Under the pieces are notes generated by a model. The model searched no databases and was not told where the DNA came from. It worked only from the letters and a program-made list of their open reading frames with translations. A program made the translations under genes and the position numbers. A stretch of 64,000 bases of DNA from OMII01 sp947467385 (GTDB lineage Bacteria; Bdellovibrionota_C; UBA2361; OMII01): assembly GCA_044360075.1 (NCBI GenBank), contig JBIKLA010000003.1:1-64000 (forward strand), written 5' to 3'. Below are positions 9,094 to 17,786 of the stretch, piece by piece. The number at the start of each line of letters is the position of its first letter. Position 1 is the first letter of the stretch.

Positions 9094-12000
9094 CTACGTG
9101 TCGCTGCTGAACGCCCCTTGGGGGACGCCGTTGGATTGCGCTTGGGGCTTGGCCTCCTCGGTAAGACCATTACCGCGGTCATCGGGCCTCACGCGCAGCC
9201 GCTGCAGCGCCGACTCGATCGTCCATACCCCAACGGGCTTGTCGACCACCTCTAGGCGCGTTGACATCGGGAGCCTCTCGGCCCATTCGCGGGCGGACGC
9301 GGCTATTCCGATAAGGCATAGTTCGGAGCTGGCGCGCAGAAGTTGCTCAATCAAAGAAAGAGCAGTGTCGCCAATAGTGTCTAAGTCGATAACGACGAAC
9401 TCCCAGGTGCCGGGCTCGCGCTTCATGATCTCTTTGACCTGCTGCCCATCAAAGGCCGTGCGCGAGCGGTGCCCGAGGGACTCAAATATCGAGGTGAAAT
9501 AGGGCTGCACGCCGGGCTCCATCCCGACGAGAATCGCACCCCCCGCCTTCTTGGTGCTCGTGCGCACCAAGTCTCCTTCGAGGGCGGTGCCCGTCTTCAC
9601 GCTTAAGACCGGCAGGTAGACACTAAAGGTTGTGCCCGATCCCGGCACGCTCTGGACGGTAATCATGCCCTCATGCTGCTTGATGATCGAGTAGGCGGCA
9701 GAGAGTCCAAGGCCGTTACCGGTGAGCCCCACGCCCGTGGCGCGGTCAACGTTCTTGGTCGTGTAGAACGGCTCAAAGCACCGCAGCTGCTGCTCGTGCG
9801 TCATGCCGACGCCGTTGTCGGCAATGTCGAGTCGTATGTAGACACCCGGCGCAAGCTCCGGGTGCACCTCGCCGGTGCGCAGCCGAACTTTTGTGGTCGA
9901 GAGCGTCACGACTCCCTGCACATCGGGGCTCATGGCCTCTTTGGCATTAGCCAGAAGCGCCGTTACGACCTGCTGGATCTGTGAGCTATCGACGACGACC
10001 TCTGGGCAATCTGGGCACTGCCTGACGATCAGCTTGTTTCTGCGGCTAAGGAGCGACTCGTAGAGCTGCATCGAGCCCTCGATGAGCTGAGTGAGCGAGA
10101 CGTTCTGCTTTGAGGGCTGCGCCTGTGCCGAGAAGTTAAGAAGCTGCGAGACGAGCGAGGCGCCGCGCTTTGCGGCGTCGGTGATGAGGCGCGATGACTC
10201 AAGGATCGGCCCGTTGCCAGAGCTCTGCAGCTCAATGAGCGACACCTGGCCCAAGATAGCCTGCAGCAGGTTGTTGAAATTGTGCGCAACACCCGACGCG
10301 AGGAGCCCCGCCATGCGCATCTTAAAGGACTCGGACATGCGGTCCTCAAAGCGCCGCGCCATAAAGACCGTCGCCATCTCGTTTGCCATGCTCACAAGAA
10401 GCTGCAACCGCCCCTCGCGCACAAACTGCTCGCCGTTACGCGGCTCACCAACGAGCACGCCGACGACCTGCCCAAGCGACACAAGCGGTATAATAACCAC
10501 GAGCCCGCAGCGCAGGTGCTGCATAATCGAGTTTAGGCCAGAGCACTCCATCTCCTGGTTCCCCTGGACCATAAGCGGGCGCTGTGTGCGGATAGCGTCA
10601 TCAAAGAAGTCATGCCTAAGCGCCAGCTCAATCTGCACCTGCTGGAGCTTCTTCTTAACGCCCGGCCCAAAGCCGGTCTGCCCCATGACGTGCGTCCCCT
10701 GCTCGTTCATGACGCCAAGCCACCCGCGCTTGAGCCCAAACTCCTGCTCAAGAAGGGGGAAGGCGTTCTCGGCGATCTCGCGGATCGAGCGGTATTTCCC
10801 AAGCTCGTGGCTTAGGCGATAGAGGGCGCTTAAGGACTCACTGTGGCGCCGCTCACTCTCAAACATGTCAGCCTGCTTTACGGCGAGCGATATCTGGGCT
10901 GCCGCCGCCTGCGCAAGCTCAAGGTCGGGCGCAGAGAAGGCAGAAACCGTGCGCTTGAACATGACGAGCGCCCCGAGCACCCGCTCGTCTGCTGTTAGCG
11001 GGGCCACGATGGCCGAATGAAGTCCCTCGCGCCGGGCAAGCTCGGTGTTGGCCCGGGCATCGGTCTGAAGATCCTCAATCATAATGGCCTGGCCGGTATC
11101 GACCGCGTGCCACAAGAGGCTCGGCCCCGTCAGCACACCATGCATGCCCGTCAGGTAGGTTTCAGAGAGGCCCTGTGCCGCAACCACCTCAAGCTCACGC
11201 CCCTCATCCGACGGCACAAGCACAGAGTAGCCGCAGTCAGAGCCAGAGGCGCTGAGCACGGCCCGCAGACCTTTAAGCGCAATAACGGCTGGATCGACCT
11301 GCCCGCGCAGCGAGCGCGACACCTCAAAGAGCGCCTCAAGCCGGCGGTTCTGAAGCACGAGATCCTCCTGGGCCTGACGCCGCTCGGTGATGTCGATTCC
11401 AAACCCCTCCCAGCCGAGGAATGCGCCCTTGGCAGAGAAGTGTGGCACCGCCCGCAGCATCATCCAGCGCGTCTCTCCGGTGCGCTGGTGGATAACGCGC
11501 ACCTCCTCCTTGAGCTCGTCCCGCTCCACGCGCAGGCGAACGATCCTGCGCCGCAGCCGGTCCCTGTCCTTGGGGTGGAGGATGAGGTCCCAGATCCCAG
11601 CGTTGCTTAGCATCTGGGATGCAGGGATGCCGAGCAGGAGCTCTGTGTTGCCGAAAACGTCGGAGATGCGGAACTCCCCGTCGGTCATAAGGATGACGAT
11701 GTTGCCGTAGCGCGCCATGCGCCGGTACTGGCTGCGCAGGTCATCCTGCGCCATTGAGCTTGCTATCGAGCTCGCCTGTGGGTTCACCGCTACAGGAGCG
11801 GAACCAGAAAAGTGAAGCGATGCCCCAACTTCGGAGAACGCGTCGAGCTCCTCCTGTCGCCAGCGGTGGTACGAGCGGGTAAAAAAGCACTCGATGACGC
11901 CAGAGAGTCCTGCGCCCGTTGAGACGGGGAAGATTCCACCCGAGCGCACCTTGCGGACCGCAAGCTCAAGAGCGAGGTCGCCCGGCACGCGCGCCCGCTG

Positions 12001-12288
12001 CAGGTCGTTGATGACGATCGGCAGTGTCCAGCTTCGCTCGCCGAAGCTCGCCTGGCCGTTTGCGACCGAGAAGATGGGCGCCTCGCCTGATCCGCGCTGT
12101 GAGCCCTCGGGGGGATAGGCGCCCCTGAATGAGCGCCCTTGATGAATAATTGTTACTGAGACCTCGTCGCAGCCTAATTCGTGCGAGATGGATTCGGCGA
12201 GGTGTGCGGCCACAGCAGAAGGCGTGGCCTCGGGGCCGCTCTCGAACCTGAGCCTCTTTACACTGCCTTCGTCGGCTTCCTGCGCCAT
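9094..12288 (-). CDS. Large soluble PAS/GAF sensor histidine kinase with degenerate receiver
   Basis: 1064 residues with no transmembrane segment. An N-terminal GAF-like domain (about 25-165) is followed by PAS (about 185-305, ending DITERRQ), GAF (about 315-475) and a second GAF-like domain (about 490-645). The dimerisation/phosphoacceptor helix is VAHNFNNLL with His669. The ATPase domain has an N-box near 780, DNGVGM near 824 and GNGLGL near 858. The C-terminal domain (about 917-1033) has a receiver fold pattern with VVIDLD (Asp968/970) and DKP (Lys1017), but the acidic pair at the end of the first strand is replaced by GMEP, so phosphorylation there is doubtful. The gene lies between the two SctU parts, 42 bases after sctU, with no response regulator beside it. 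It probably senses a cytoplasmic signal and regulates or is regulated with the secretion genes. Confidence 0.85.
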   Translation of the reverse strand: MAQEADEGSVKRLRFESGPEATPSAVAAHLAESISHELGCDEVSVTIIHQGRSFRGAYPPEGSQRGSGEAPIFSVANGQASFGERSWTLPIVINDLQRARVPGDLALELAVRKVRSGGIFPVSTGAGLSGVIECFFTRSYHRWRQEELDAFSEVGASLHFSGSAPVAVNPQASSIASSMAQDDLRSQYRRMARYGNIVILMTDGEFRISDVFGNTELLLGIPASQMLSNAGIWDLILHPKDRDRLRRRIVRLRVERDELKEEVRVIHQRTGETRWMMLRAVPHFSAKGAFLGWEGFGIDITERRQAQEDLVLQNRRLEALFEVSRSLRGQVDPAVIALKGLRAVLSASGSDCGYSVLVPSDEGRELEVVAAQGLSETYLTGMHGVLTGPSLLWHAVDTGQAIMIEDLQTDARANTELARREGLHSAIVAPLTADERVLGALVMFKRTVSAFSAPDLELAQAAAAQISLAVKQADMFESERRHSESLSALYRLSHELGKYRSIREIAENAFPLLEQEFGLKRGWLGVMNEQGTHVMGQTGFGPGVKKKLQQVQIELALRHDFFDDAIRTQRPLMVQGNQEMECSGLNSIMQHLRCGLVVIIPLVSLGQVVGVLVGEPRNGEQFVREGRLQLLVSMANEMATVFMARRFEDRMSESFKMRMAGLLASGVAHNFNNLLQAILGQVSLIELQSSGNGPILESSRLITDAAKRGASLVSQLLNFSAQAQPSKQNVSLTQLIEGSMQLYESLLSRRNKLIVRQCPDCPEVVVDSSQIQQVVTALLANAKEAMSPDVQGVVTLSTTKVRLRTGEVHPELAPGVYIRLDIADNGVGMTHEQQLRCFEPFYTTKNVDRATGVGLTGNGLGLSAAYSIIKQHEGMITVQSVPGSGTTFSVYLPVLSVKTGTALEGDLVRTSTKKAGGAILVGMEPGVQPYFTSIFESLGHRSRTAFDGQQVKEIMKREPGTWEFVVIDLDTIGDTALSLIEQLLRASSELCLIGIAASAREWAERLPMSTRLEVVDKPVGVWTIESALQRLRVRPDDRGNGLTEEAKPQAQSNGVPQGAFSSDT

Positions 12289-12330
12289 CTTAAGAGATCC
12301 ACGATCGGCCGAATATCGGCCTTCAAACTA

Positions 12331-13131
12331 CTACGCACCGTTACTGCTTGGTCCGTTTGGTGATGGCGCCCTTCGCACCACGATCACCTTGGAACGCTTC
12401 ACTCTCCGCTCAAGTTCCGCCATCAAGAGCACACGGTGCTCGTGCTTGCGGGCTGACTTGAGGTGCGGGTCACCCTCGCTCTCCTTGTGCTCCTCGCGCA
12501 CATCGTGCAGCGACATGCGGTTCTCGCGAAAGAACCGCCACCGCACCACGGCGTAGGCGACTGCTGCGACGAGGGCCAACACGGCTCCGGCGCGCAGCGC
12601 CACGGACCACACAAGATTCGACAGAACCCCGGAAACCTGTTCGCCATCCAAGCCGATCGCGGAACCGGATTGGGCCAGCATCACAACGAACACTGGCAGA
12701 ACGGCGATAAAGAGAACTGCACACCGGAGCAGGCCGAGCGAAACATCAACGAGCCCTTGCTTGACTCGCGAGAGGTACGAACCCGGCCGGTAACGATGAA
12801 AACCTTTGAGAAGGAGCGAGGGAAGAAACAGCCCTCGGGTCTGTGCCACCTCTGCGGCAACAGCACCAAACGCCAACGCGGCCAACGGCAGGGCTACCGC
12901 CCTCCCCCCGGCTACCAACGCCTCACTAAAAGCGATCCCTGGCGCCCAAACCTTGTAACCGCCCCATTGTAACAAGGTTCCATCCCCCACCCAAGAAAGA
13001 GTTAGGGGCATAGCCAGGACCACGGCCCAATACCCACAGGCAAGGCTAACCCACTGGGTTTTAATGACTTTCCCGTCTTTTCGAAGCTTCTGAAGGCGCC
13101 GTATAGATGGTGGGAACTGCCCCTCTGACAC
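12331..13131 (-). CDS. sctU: Truncated SctU: type III export switch, membrane domain only
   Basis: 266 residues with a GTG start behind AAGGGAGGAAAGC. It has the SctU/FlhB N-terminal features: a basic start with RRLQKLRKDGKVIKTQ, four hydrophobic segments, and the cytoplasmic linker with SLHDVREEHKESEGDPHLK. The linker continues through LERRVKRSKVIVV, which is where a normal protein reads NPTHYAVAL. Instead it continues RRAPSPNG and stops after a few more residues. The autocleavage motif and the whole cytoplasmic domain are therefore absent, and only 42 bases separate the stop from the next gene. SctU normally switches substrate specificity by cleaving itself at NPTH. It follows sctT closely and belongs to the same operon. 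The matching domain is encoded separately at 8786-9040. Confidence 0.85.
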   Translation of the reverse strand: MSEGQFPPSIRRLQKLRKDGKVIKTQWVSLACGYWAVVLAMPLTLSWVGDGTLLQWGGYKVWAPGIAFSEALVAGGRAVALPLAALAFGAVAAEVAQTRGLFLPSLLLKGFHRYRPGSYLSRVKQGLVDVSLGLLRCAVLFIAVLPVFVVMLAQSGSAIGLDGEQVSGVLSNLVWSVALRAGAVLALVAAVAYAVVRWRFFRENRMSLHDVREEHKESEGDPHLKSARKHEHRVLLMAELERRVKRSKVIVVRRAPSPNGPSSNGA

Positions 13132-13142
13132 GCTTTCCTCCC

Positions 13143-13910
13143 TTAGTGCCCAATCCCGCCGGCGGCGGAGCTCACATTGGGCCCAATGGACCAGGGGGCC
13201 GTAAGGGCATTCATGAGCCTCGATTGGGGCACCTGCTGAATCGCCTGCGCCAAAACGGCTAACAGAAAAAACGTCAGCGCCGCTTTGGCAATGCCGCTCG
13301 CCGTTACAAACTGCACCCCCTTGAGCAGGCGCGCGGCGATGCCCGCAACGAGATCCACCATGACAAACGCCCCAAAGAATATGGCCGAGAGCCTCAGCGA
13401 CACCCCAACCACCGCCAGGCCCCAGCGCGCCAGGGCATCTGCGCCCTCAACGCCTGCGAGCCCGCAACCCGCGGGAAAAAGTGCGAAGCTCTGGGCAAGA
13501 GATCGCACGAGCACATCGAGCGCCCCGAGCGAGAGTGCAAGCCCTATGGCTGCTGTGCGGCACACGGCAGCAAGATCCGACGGCGTCTGGCCGTTCAAGG
13601 GATCAACAACTGCGCTGATCGTCTGGCCGCGCGCTGAGTCGATCAGCTCGCCAAACATCTCAGCCGCATCGCTCACAAAGCGCAGCGGTGCTCCGATAAG
13701 GAGCCCCAGCACAAACTCCCACGCGCACGAGACCGGCGCGATCGCTGCAGCCGACGGGGCTGCGATCGGCATGAGGCACCAGCCGAGGCCGACCGCTAGC
13801 AGAAGCCGCGGCAGCGCCTGGATTGAGTCTCCGACGGGAAGGCTTAAAAGAAGCCCGAAGCAACGGGCCGACACGGCGCACAGAAGGAGCAGCGTCTCAT
13901 GACCAATCAC
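13143..13910 (-). CDS. sctT: SctT, type III secretion export-gate membrane protein
   Basis: 255 residues, about the normal SctT/FliR length, highly hydrophobic with about six membrane segments. Family features include LLLAVGLGWCLMPI near the start, the EFVLGLLIGAPLRFVSDAAEMFGELID loop, and the conserved GQT region. The start is GTG, overlapping the sctS stop by the sequence GTGA, which indicates translational coupling. With SctR and SctS it forms the conical export gate in the inner membrane. The next gene is sctU with its ribosome-binding site directly after this stop. Confidence 0.9.
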   Translation of the reverse strand: MIGHETLLLLCAVSARCFGLLLSLPVGDSIQALPRLLLAVGLGWCLMPIAAPSAAAIAPVSCAWEFVLGLLIGAPLRFVSDAAEMFGELIDSARGQTISAVVDPLNGQTPSDLAAVCRTAAIGLALSLGALDVLVRSLAQSFALFPAGCGLAGVEGADALARWGLAVVGVSLRLSAIFFGAFVMVDLVAGIAARLLKGVQFVTASGIAKAALTFFLLAVLAQAIQQVPQSRLMNALTAPWSIGPNVSSAAGGIGH

Positions 13911-14170
13911 TTCGGCGCCTCCCCGACGTGCGCTGCCATGGCCACAACGGCCTCAAAGAGGCGCTGCACCTCATGGCACGCGTATTCACCGCAGCATATG
14001 GACAGGATGGCAACGGTGCCAAGCTTAAGGAGGTGCAGCGTGCTCTGCTCCTGAACCTGCAGCACCGACTGAAGAAGCGAACCCGCCCCGCCAACCAACG
14101 CCACAGCCACAAGCGGAACAAGCGAGAGTACCGCAACCAGTAACGCCGCCTGCTCTATCACCGCCCGCAT
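13907..14170 (-). CDS. sctS: SctS, type III secretion export-gate membrane protein
   Basis: 87 residues with two long hydrophobic hairpin helices (LLVAVLSLVPLVAVALVGG and about residues 45-62), the size and pattern of SctS/FliQ. The chosen ATG has GAGGGG seven bases upstream; a longer frame would start inside sctR without a good site. The middle contains the family's polar turn (LQSVLQVQEQST). It packs with SctR and SctT in the export gate. It starts 8 bases after the sctR stop and overlaps sctT by 4 bases. Primary sequence is diverged, but position between R and T makes the call safe. Confidence 0.88.
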   Translation of the reverse strand: MRAVIEQAALLVAVLSLVPLVAVALVGGAGSLLQSVLQVQEQSTLHLLKLGTVAILSICCGEYACHEVQRLFEAVVAMAAHVGEAPK

Positions 14171-14178
14171 CGCACCCC

Positions 14179-14841
14179 TCACCGATAGCTTCGAACCAGG
14201 CTTTGCGCCAACAGCAGCCACCCGTCGGACGCAACAAAGAGCAGAAGCTTTAGGGGCAGGCTCACGATCACGGGGCTCATCATCGTAAGCCCCATGCCGA
14301 CAAGGAGGTTCGCCACCACCATGTCGATCACAAAAAACGGTATGAGCAAAAAGAAGGCTATGACAAAGCCCTTCTTGATCTCGGAGAGCACAAAGGCCGC
14401 CATGATCGTGACGAGGCTCGCCCCCTCAGGGCCCGCTTGAACGTCGCCCACGCCAACTGCAGGCTCTTGGGCCAGCTCGCGAAAGAGCAAGAGCTCGCGC
14501 TCTCCGCAGTGCTGCTCCAAGAACGTGCGCCACGGGGCGGCAACCTCACGCGCCTTCTCAAGCACGCCCTCGATCGGCTGAGTGATGAGCTGGTCGACCG
14601 ACACCGCCGAAAGTCGCTGCACCGTTTTGGTAACAACGGGCTGCATCACCACAAGCGACATGGTGAGCGAGAGCGCCATGATAAGCGAGGCGCTCGGGGC
14701 CTGCTGCGTCCCGAAGCCGCTGCGCAGGATGCTTAAGACTATAGTGAACTTGAGGTAGCAGGTGGCTACCGAGATAAGGAGCGGCACGAGCGCCACGCCA
14801 AGTGAAGCTATGAGGAGCGTCTCAGGCGATGCGATCTTCAT
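14179..14841 (-). CDS. sctR: SctR, type III secretion export-gate membrane protein
   Basis: 220 residues, matching SctR/FliP. Four hydrophobic segments are visible. Conserved features include LISVATCYLKFTIVLSILR, GTQQAPSASLIMALSLTMS, then the periplasmic loop, and SEIKKGFVIAFFLLIPFFVIDMV followed by NLLVGMGLTMMSP. There is no long N-terminal signal extension of the kind flagellar FliP carries, which favours a non-flagellar type. The start overlaps the preceding gene's end by 20 bases. It is the core subunit (five copies in known systems) of the protein-export channel. Confidence 0.92.
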   Translation of the reverse strand: MKIASPETLLIASLGVALVPLLISVATCYLKFTIVLSILRSGFGTQQAPSASLIMALSLTMSLVVMQPVVTKTVQRLSAVSVDQLITQPIEGVLEKAREVAAPWRTFLEQHCGERELLLFRELAQEPAVGVGDVQAGPEGASLVTIMAAFVLSEIKKGFVIAFFLLIPFFVIDMVVANLLVGMGLTMMSPVIVSLPLKLLLFVASDGWLLLAQSLVRSYR

Positions 14842-15820
14842 CCTCGATCCCCCTTCGGCGCCGCTGTGGGCGCGAGTCTATGCTTTGTGCCGGCGCCGCG
14901 CTGTTGGTATCGGCCTCGATAGCAAGCCTACCTACCCGAACCCCCACCGCGCTCAAGCGCGCGATTATCTGCGAGCGCTCGCGCACCAGCGCGCTTAGGC
15001 TCTCTCCCGGCTGCGCCGTTATGGTGACCTGAAGCCCCTCACGTCCTCCGGTGGCGACAACGATCCGCACCGGCCCGGTTCGTGAAAGGCTTGAGCACTC
15101 AAGAGACAAGCTTGAGCCCTGGGCGCTCGTCTCTACGCGCGCCGCCTCGACCTGAAGCACCCCGCAGCGCAACGAATGAGCCACGGGGACATTCGAGGAA
15201 CTCAGGATACCGTTCCATTGCGGCGGCATGCGTGCTTGAAGCGGCTCGCCGCACCGCCGCCCCTCCCCCAGTCCGCCTCCTGCCACACCTGCGGCATCGC
15301 ACACCAACCCGAGGCGATCGACGGGCATATCCATCGACGCGTGAGAGTTTCTTCCTGCAGCCCGATGTGGCCCTGGGTTTGACGCGCCGAGCCTGGCACG
15401 CAGGAAGGCCGCCACATCTGCGACCTCCTCACCCTGAAAGCCCTCGCGCCTGGAGGCTTCGCGGCGCCGCTCAACGTTCAGCATCGATCGGCACGTGGAG
15501 GCCATCGCCTCGGCACGCACTGAGCGCACGCTGCCCTCCTCGCGCCCCTTGCGGGCAGCGCCGTGGGCGTCGATAGCCTCCTTAAGCTCACGGTGTGCCT
15601 GGACAAGGCGCTCCTCAGCGCGCACTGGTGTGTGCGCTGCGCTACGGGAATGTGCCTCGGAGCTTCGGGCCACCTCGCACCAAAACGAGCGCTCTTTTTC
15701 CCTGACTCGCGAGAGGCTCTGGCTTTCAAGCGACCGAAGCCTTCCGAGCTCTCGCAGCTCGCGCCGATATGCTCCCTCGGAGCTCTCTGTTTTTGCGCGA
15801 AGCATCGTCCCCTCAAGCAT
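14822..15820 (-). CDS. SctO/SctP-like protein: coiled-coil N-terminus, FliK/SctP-like C-terminus
   Basis: 332 residues. The first 130 are rich in Arg, Glu and Ala and predicted helical coiled coil, resembling the SctO/FliJ stalk. The middle is Gly/Pro-rich and looks disordered. Residues about 250-315 (VRIVVATGGREGLQVTI through RLSAVGVRVGRLAIEAD) resemble the conserved C-terminal domain of the needle/hook-length controllers SctP and FliK. In known operons sctO and sctP lie just before sctQ-R, so a single gene in this slot fits either a fusion or an SctP with a helical start. Two ATGs 15 bases apart each have a good binding site; the first was taken. Sequence identity is weak, so the name is an inference from layout and pattern. 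Confidence 0.6.
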   Translation of the reverse strand: MLEGTMLRAKTESSEGAYRRELRELGRLRSLESQSLSRVREKERSFWCEVARSSEAHSRSAAHTPVRAEERLVQAHRELKEAIDAHGAARKGREEGSVRSVRAEAMASTCRSMLNVERRREASRREGFQGEEVADVAAFLRARLGASNPGPHRAAGRNSHASMDMPVDRLGLVCDAAGVAGGGLGEGRRCGEPLQARMPPQWNGILSSSNVPVAHSLRCGVLQVEAARVETSAQGSSLSLECSSLSRTGPVRIVVATGGREGLQVTITAQPGESLSALVRERSQIIARLSAVGVRVGRLAIEADTNSAAPAQSIDSRPQRRRRGIEDEDRIA

Positions 15821-15832
15821 CGCCCCCTCCGT

Positions 15833-16120
15833 TTACTGCGACTGCTGAAGCTTGCGGACGGACGCCACGCCGCTCTCAGACACCTTCGAGACCAGCTCGA
15901 CCTTGACCTGATAACGGCACACGTCCATCTGGAGCTTGATCATCTCTCCAAGCTGCTTCACCTGGCCATCGGGGCTTCCAGGCTTGCCCCCAACTCCCCG
16001 CATGATGCTCGACATGCGGGTGACGACCTCGTGCCATCCCTGAACCCCATCGGTTGTGGCTGCAGGCGCGGCCATATCCACGGCCTGCGGCATTGCGGCA
16101 CTGGCAGCAGCTATCTTCAT
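15833..16120 (-). CDS. sctI: SctI-like inner-rod protein of a type III secretion system
   Basis: 95 residues from an ATG preceded by AAGGGGGAACGG. A longer frame exists upstream without a binding site. The C-terminal half (MIKLQMDVCRYQVKVELVSK, then VSESGVASVRKLQQSQ) has the amphipathic helical pattern of the YscI/PrgJ/HrpB inner rod, where the last 35 residues are the conserved part. The N-terminus is Ala/Met-rich. As first gene of the operon it would be an early secreted substrate lining the space above the export gate. It is divergent from the proline dehydrogenase gene, with about 200 bases of shared promoter region. Confidence 0.7.
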   Translation of the reverse strand: MKIAAASAAMPQAVDMAAPAATTDGVQGWHEVVTRMSSIMRGVGGKPGSPDGQVKQLGEMIKLQMDVCRYQVKVELVSKVSESGVASVRKLQQSQ

Positions 16121-16323
16121 CCGTTCCCCCTTCGGAATGGGCATTGCGCCGAACTCAAACCGTATTCGGAAGCTCAAGGAGAAAAGTTGCGTAAGCCCCG
16201 CATGAGGCTCGGCTCGCCGGGCGAATTTACCTTTCGCGGGTGGACGTAAGGGGGTATTTTACTTCGGTATTTGCGGCTCGCTCGGGCGCACGCCCTGCAG
16301 CAGTAGCCACGCAAGGAAGAGAC

Positions 16324-17775
16324 ATGAGTACAGGGATCGATCCAGCTCTTAACCAACGCATCATCGACTTCGGGCGAGGCATCTTCGCAGACCTAGAGGA
16401 CACCGAACCTTCGGCGCTCGACATGCGCTACTGGAACGGCCGCCTGATGCAGTGGTCGATGTCCCAGCCCGAGTTCAAAGTTAATCTCTTCCGCCTCGTC
16501 GATGTCCTTCCAACCCTGCGCACCCCTGAGGCGATCGGCGAGCATGTGCGGCAGTACCTCACTGGGCCGGCAGAAAAGATGCACCCTTCGCTGGGTTGGG
16601 TCGTCGGGCTCTCGGACAGCGCTATTGGCAGAGCCTTAACCTCGTTCTGCGTTAAGCAAGGCGTTCAGCAGATGGCGAGCCTCTTTATCGCTGGCAAGGG
16701 ACCGAAGGAGGCCGTGAAGGTGCTGCAGCGGCTGCGCCGCGACGGCTACTGCTTCACGGTTGACCTGCTCGGAGAGTTCTGTGTGTGCGAGCGCGAGGCG
16801 CGCGAATACCAGAATCGCTACCTGGACGCGCTCGATACCTTCAGCGCAACGATTGCAAACGGACCCGAGGGGAGAACGCTCATCGAGGGTCACCCGGGAG
16901 AGCTCAGCCCCGTGTGCATCTCGGTTAAGCTCTCAGCGCTCTACTCCCAGACAAGCACCCTCAACTTTCGGCGCAGCGTCGATATCCTCTCTGAACGGCT
17001 GAGTGAGATCGCGCGCAGGGCCAAGGCGATCGGCGCTCTGATGTACGTCGATGCCGAGGACTCGGGCAACAATGCGATCATCTACGAAACCTTCAAGCGT
17101 GTGTTTGGCTCCCAAGAGTTTATCGACATGCCCTACCCGGGGATCGTCGTGCAGGCGTACTCAAAGTCAGCCGAGGCGCGCACGCACGACCTGCTTGCGT
17201 TCGCGCGTCGACGCGGCTCGCCGATCGCGATTCGGCTCGTAAAGGGCGCGTACTGGGACTACGAGCGGGTCATCAGCACGCAAAACGACTGGGAGTTCCC
17301 TCTCTGGGCCGAGAAAGAGAGCTCAGACGCGTGCTTTGAACGGATCTCGCGCATCCTGCTCGATAATCACGAGGTGTGCTTGCCAGCCTTTGGGTCGCAC
17401 AACATCCGCTCGCTCTCGCACGCCTGCTGCTACGCCGAGAGCCGCGGGCTAACCCCGAGGGACTTTGAGGTTCAGGTACTCTACGGAATGGCTGAGCCGA
17501 TCGCCAAGGCGTTTGAGTCTCGCGGGTACCTGACGCGCATGTACGTTCCGCTCGGGGATCTGCTGCCGGGCATGGGGTACCTCGTTCGGCGCCTTCTTGA
17601 AAACACCTCAAACGAGTCCTTCCTGCGGCATACCTTCTTTGACGCAGAGGAGGTCTCAACGCTCCTTCAGGAGCCTCGGTTTCCCGGAGCGGCACAGGAA
17701 GCTCCGGGCGATCAGGAGGTTCAGCCCATTGCCGCCCCAGACAGCGGCAGCGTTGTAGTTCAGCTCGATTACTAG
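16324..17775 (+). CDS. Proline dehydrogenase (FAD-dependent)
   Basis: 483 residues from an ATG with AAGGAAG seven bases upstream. The enzyme oxidises proline to 1-pyrroline-5-carboxylate using FAD and feeds electrons to quinone. Barrel motifs of the PutA-type family are present: SVKLSALYSQ, MYVDAEDSGNN, VVQAYSKSA, IRLVKGAYWDYE, PAFGSHNIRS and the C-terminal YVPLGDLLPGMGYLVRRLLENT with the substrate-binding arginine pair. It resembles the PutA dehydrogenase domain with its helical arm but lacks the DNA-binding part. The next gene, 11 bases downstream, encodes the second enzyme of the pathway. Confidence 0.93.
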   Translation: MSTGIDPALNQRIIDFGRGIFADLEDTEPSALDMRYWNGRLMQWSMSQPEFKVNLFRLVDVLPTLRTPEAIGEHVRQYLTGPAEKMHPSLGWVVGLSDSAIGRALTSFCVKQGVQQMASLFIAGKGPKEAVKVLQRLRRDGYCFTVDLLGEFCVCEREAREYQNRYLDALDTFSATIANGPEGRTLIEGHPGELSPVCISVKLSALYSQTSTLNFRRSVDILSERLSEIARRAKAIGALMYVDAEDSGNNAIIYETFKRVFGSQEFIDMPYPGIVVQAYSKSAEARTHDLLAFARRRGSPIAIRLVKGAYWDYERVISTQNDWEFPLWAEKESSDACFERISRILLDNHEVCLPAFGSHNIRSLSHACCYAESRGLTPRDFEVQVLYGMAEPIAKAFESRGYLTRMYVPLGDLLPGMGYLVRRLLENTSNESFLRHTFFDAEEVSTLLQEPRFPGAAQEAPGDQEVQPIAAPDSGSVVVQLDY

Positions 17776-17786
17776 GAGATACCGCT

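Noticed and set aside
11017..11610. 197-codon plus-strand frame within the histidine kinase
   Set aside because: Lies wholly inside conserved GAF/PAS coding sequence on the other strand and has no binding site or domain.
12331..16120. Flagellar rather than injectisome-type secretion genes
   Set aside because: The inner-rod-like SctI, the short SctR without a signal extension and the lack of any flagellin, hook or basal-body gene favour the non-flagellar reading, though a full genome could change this.
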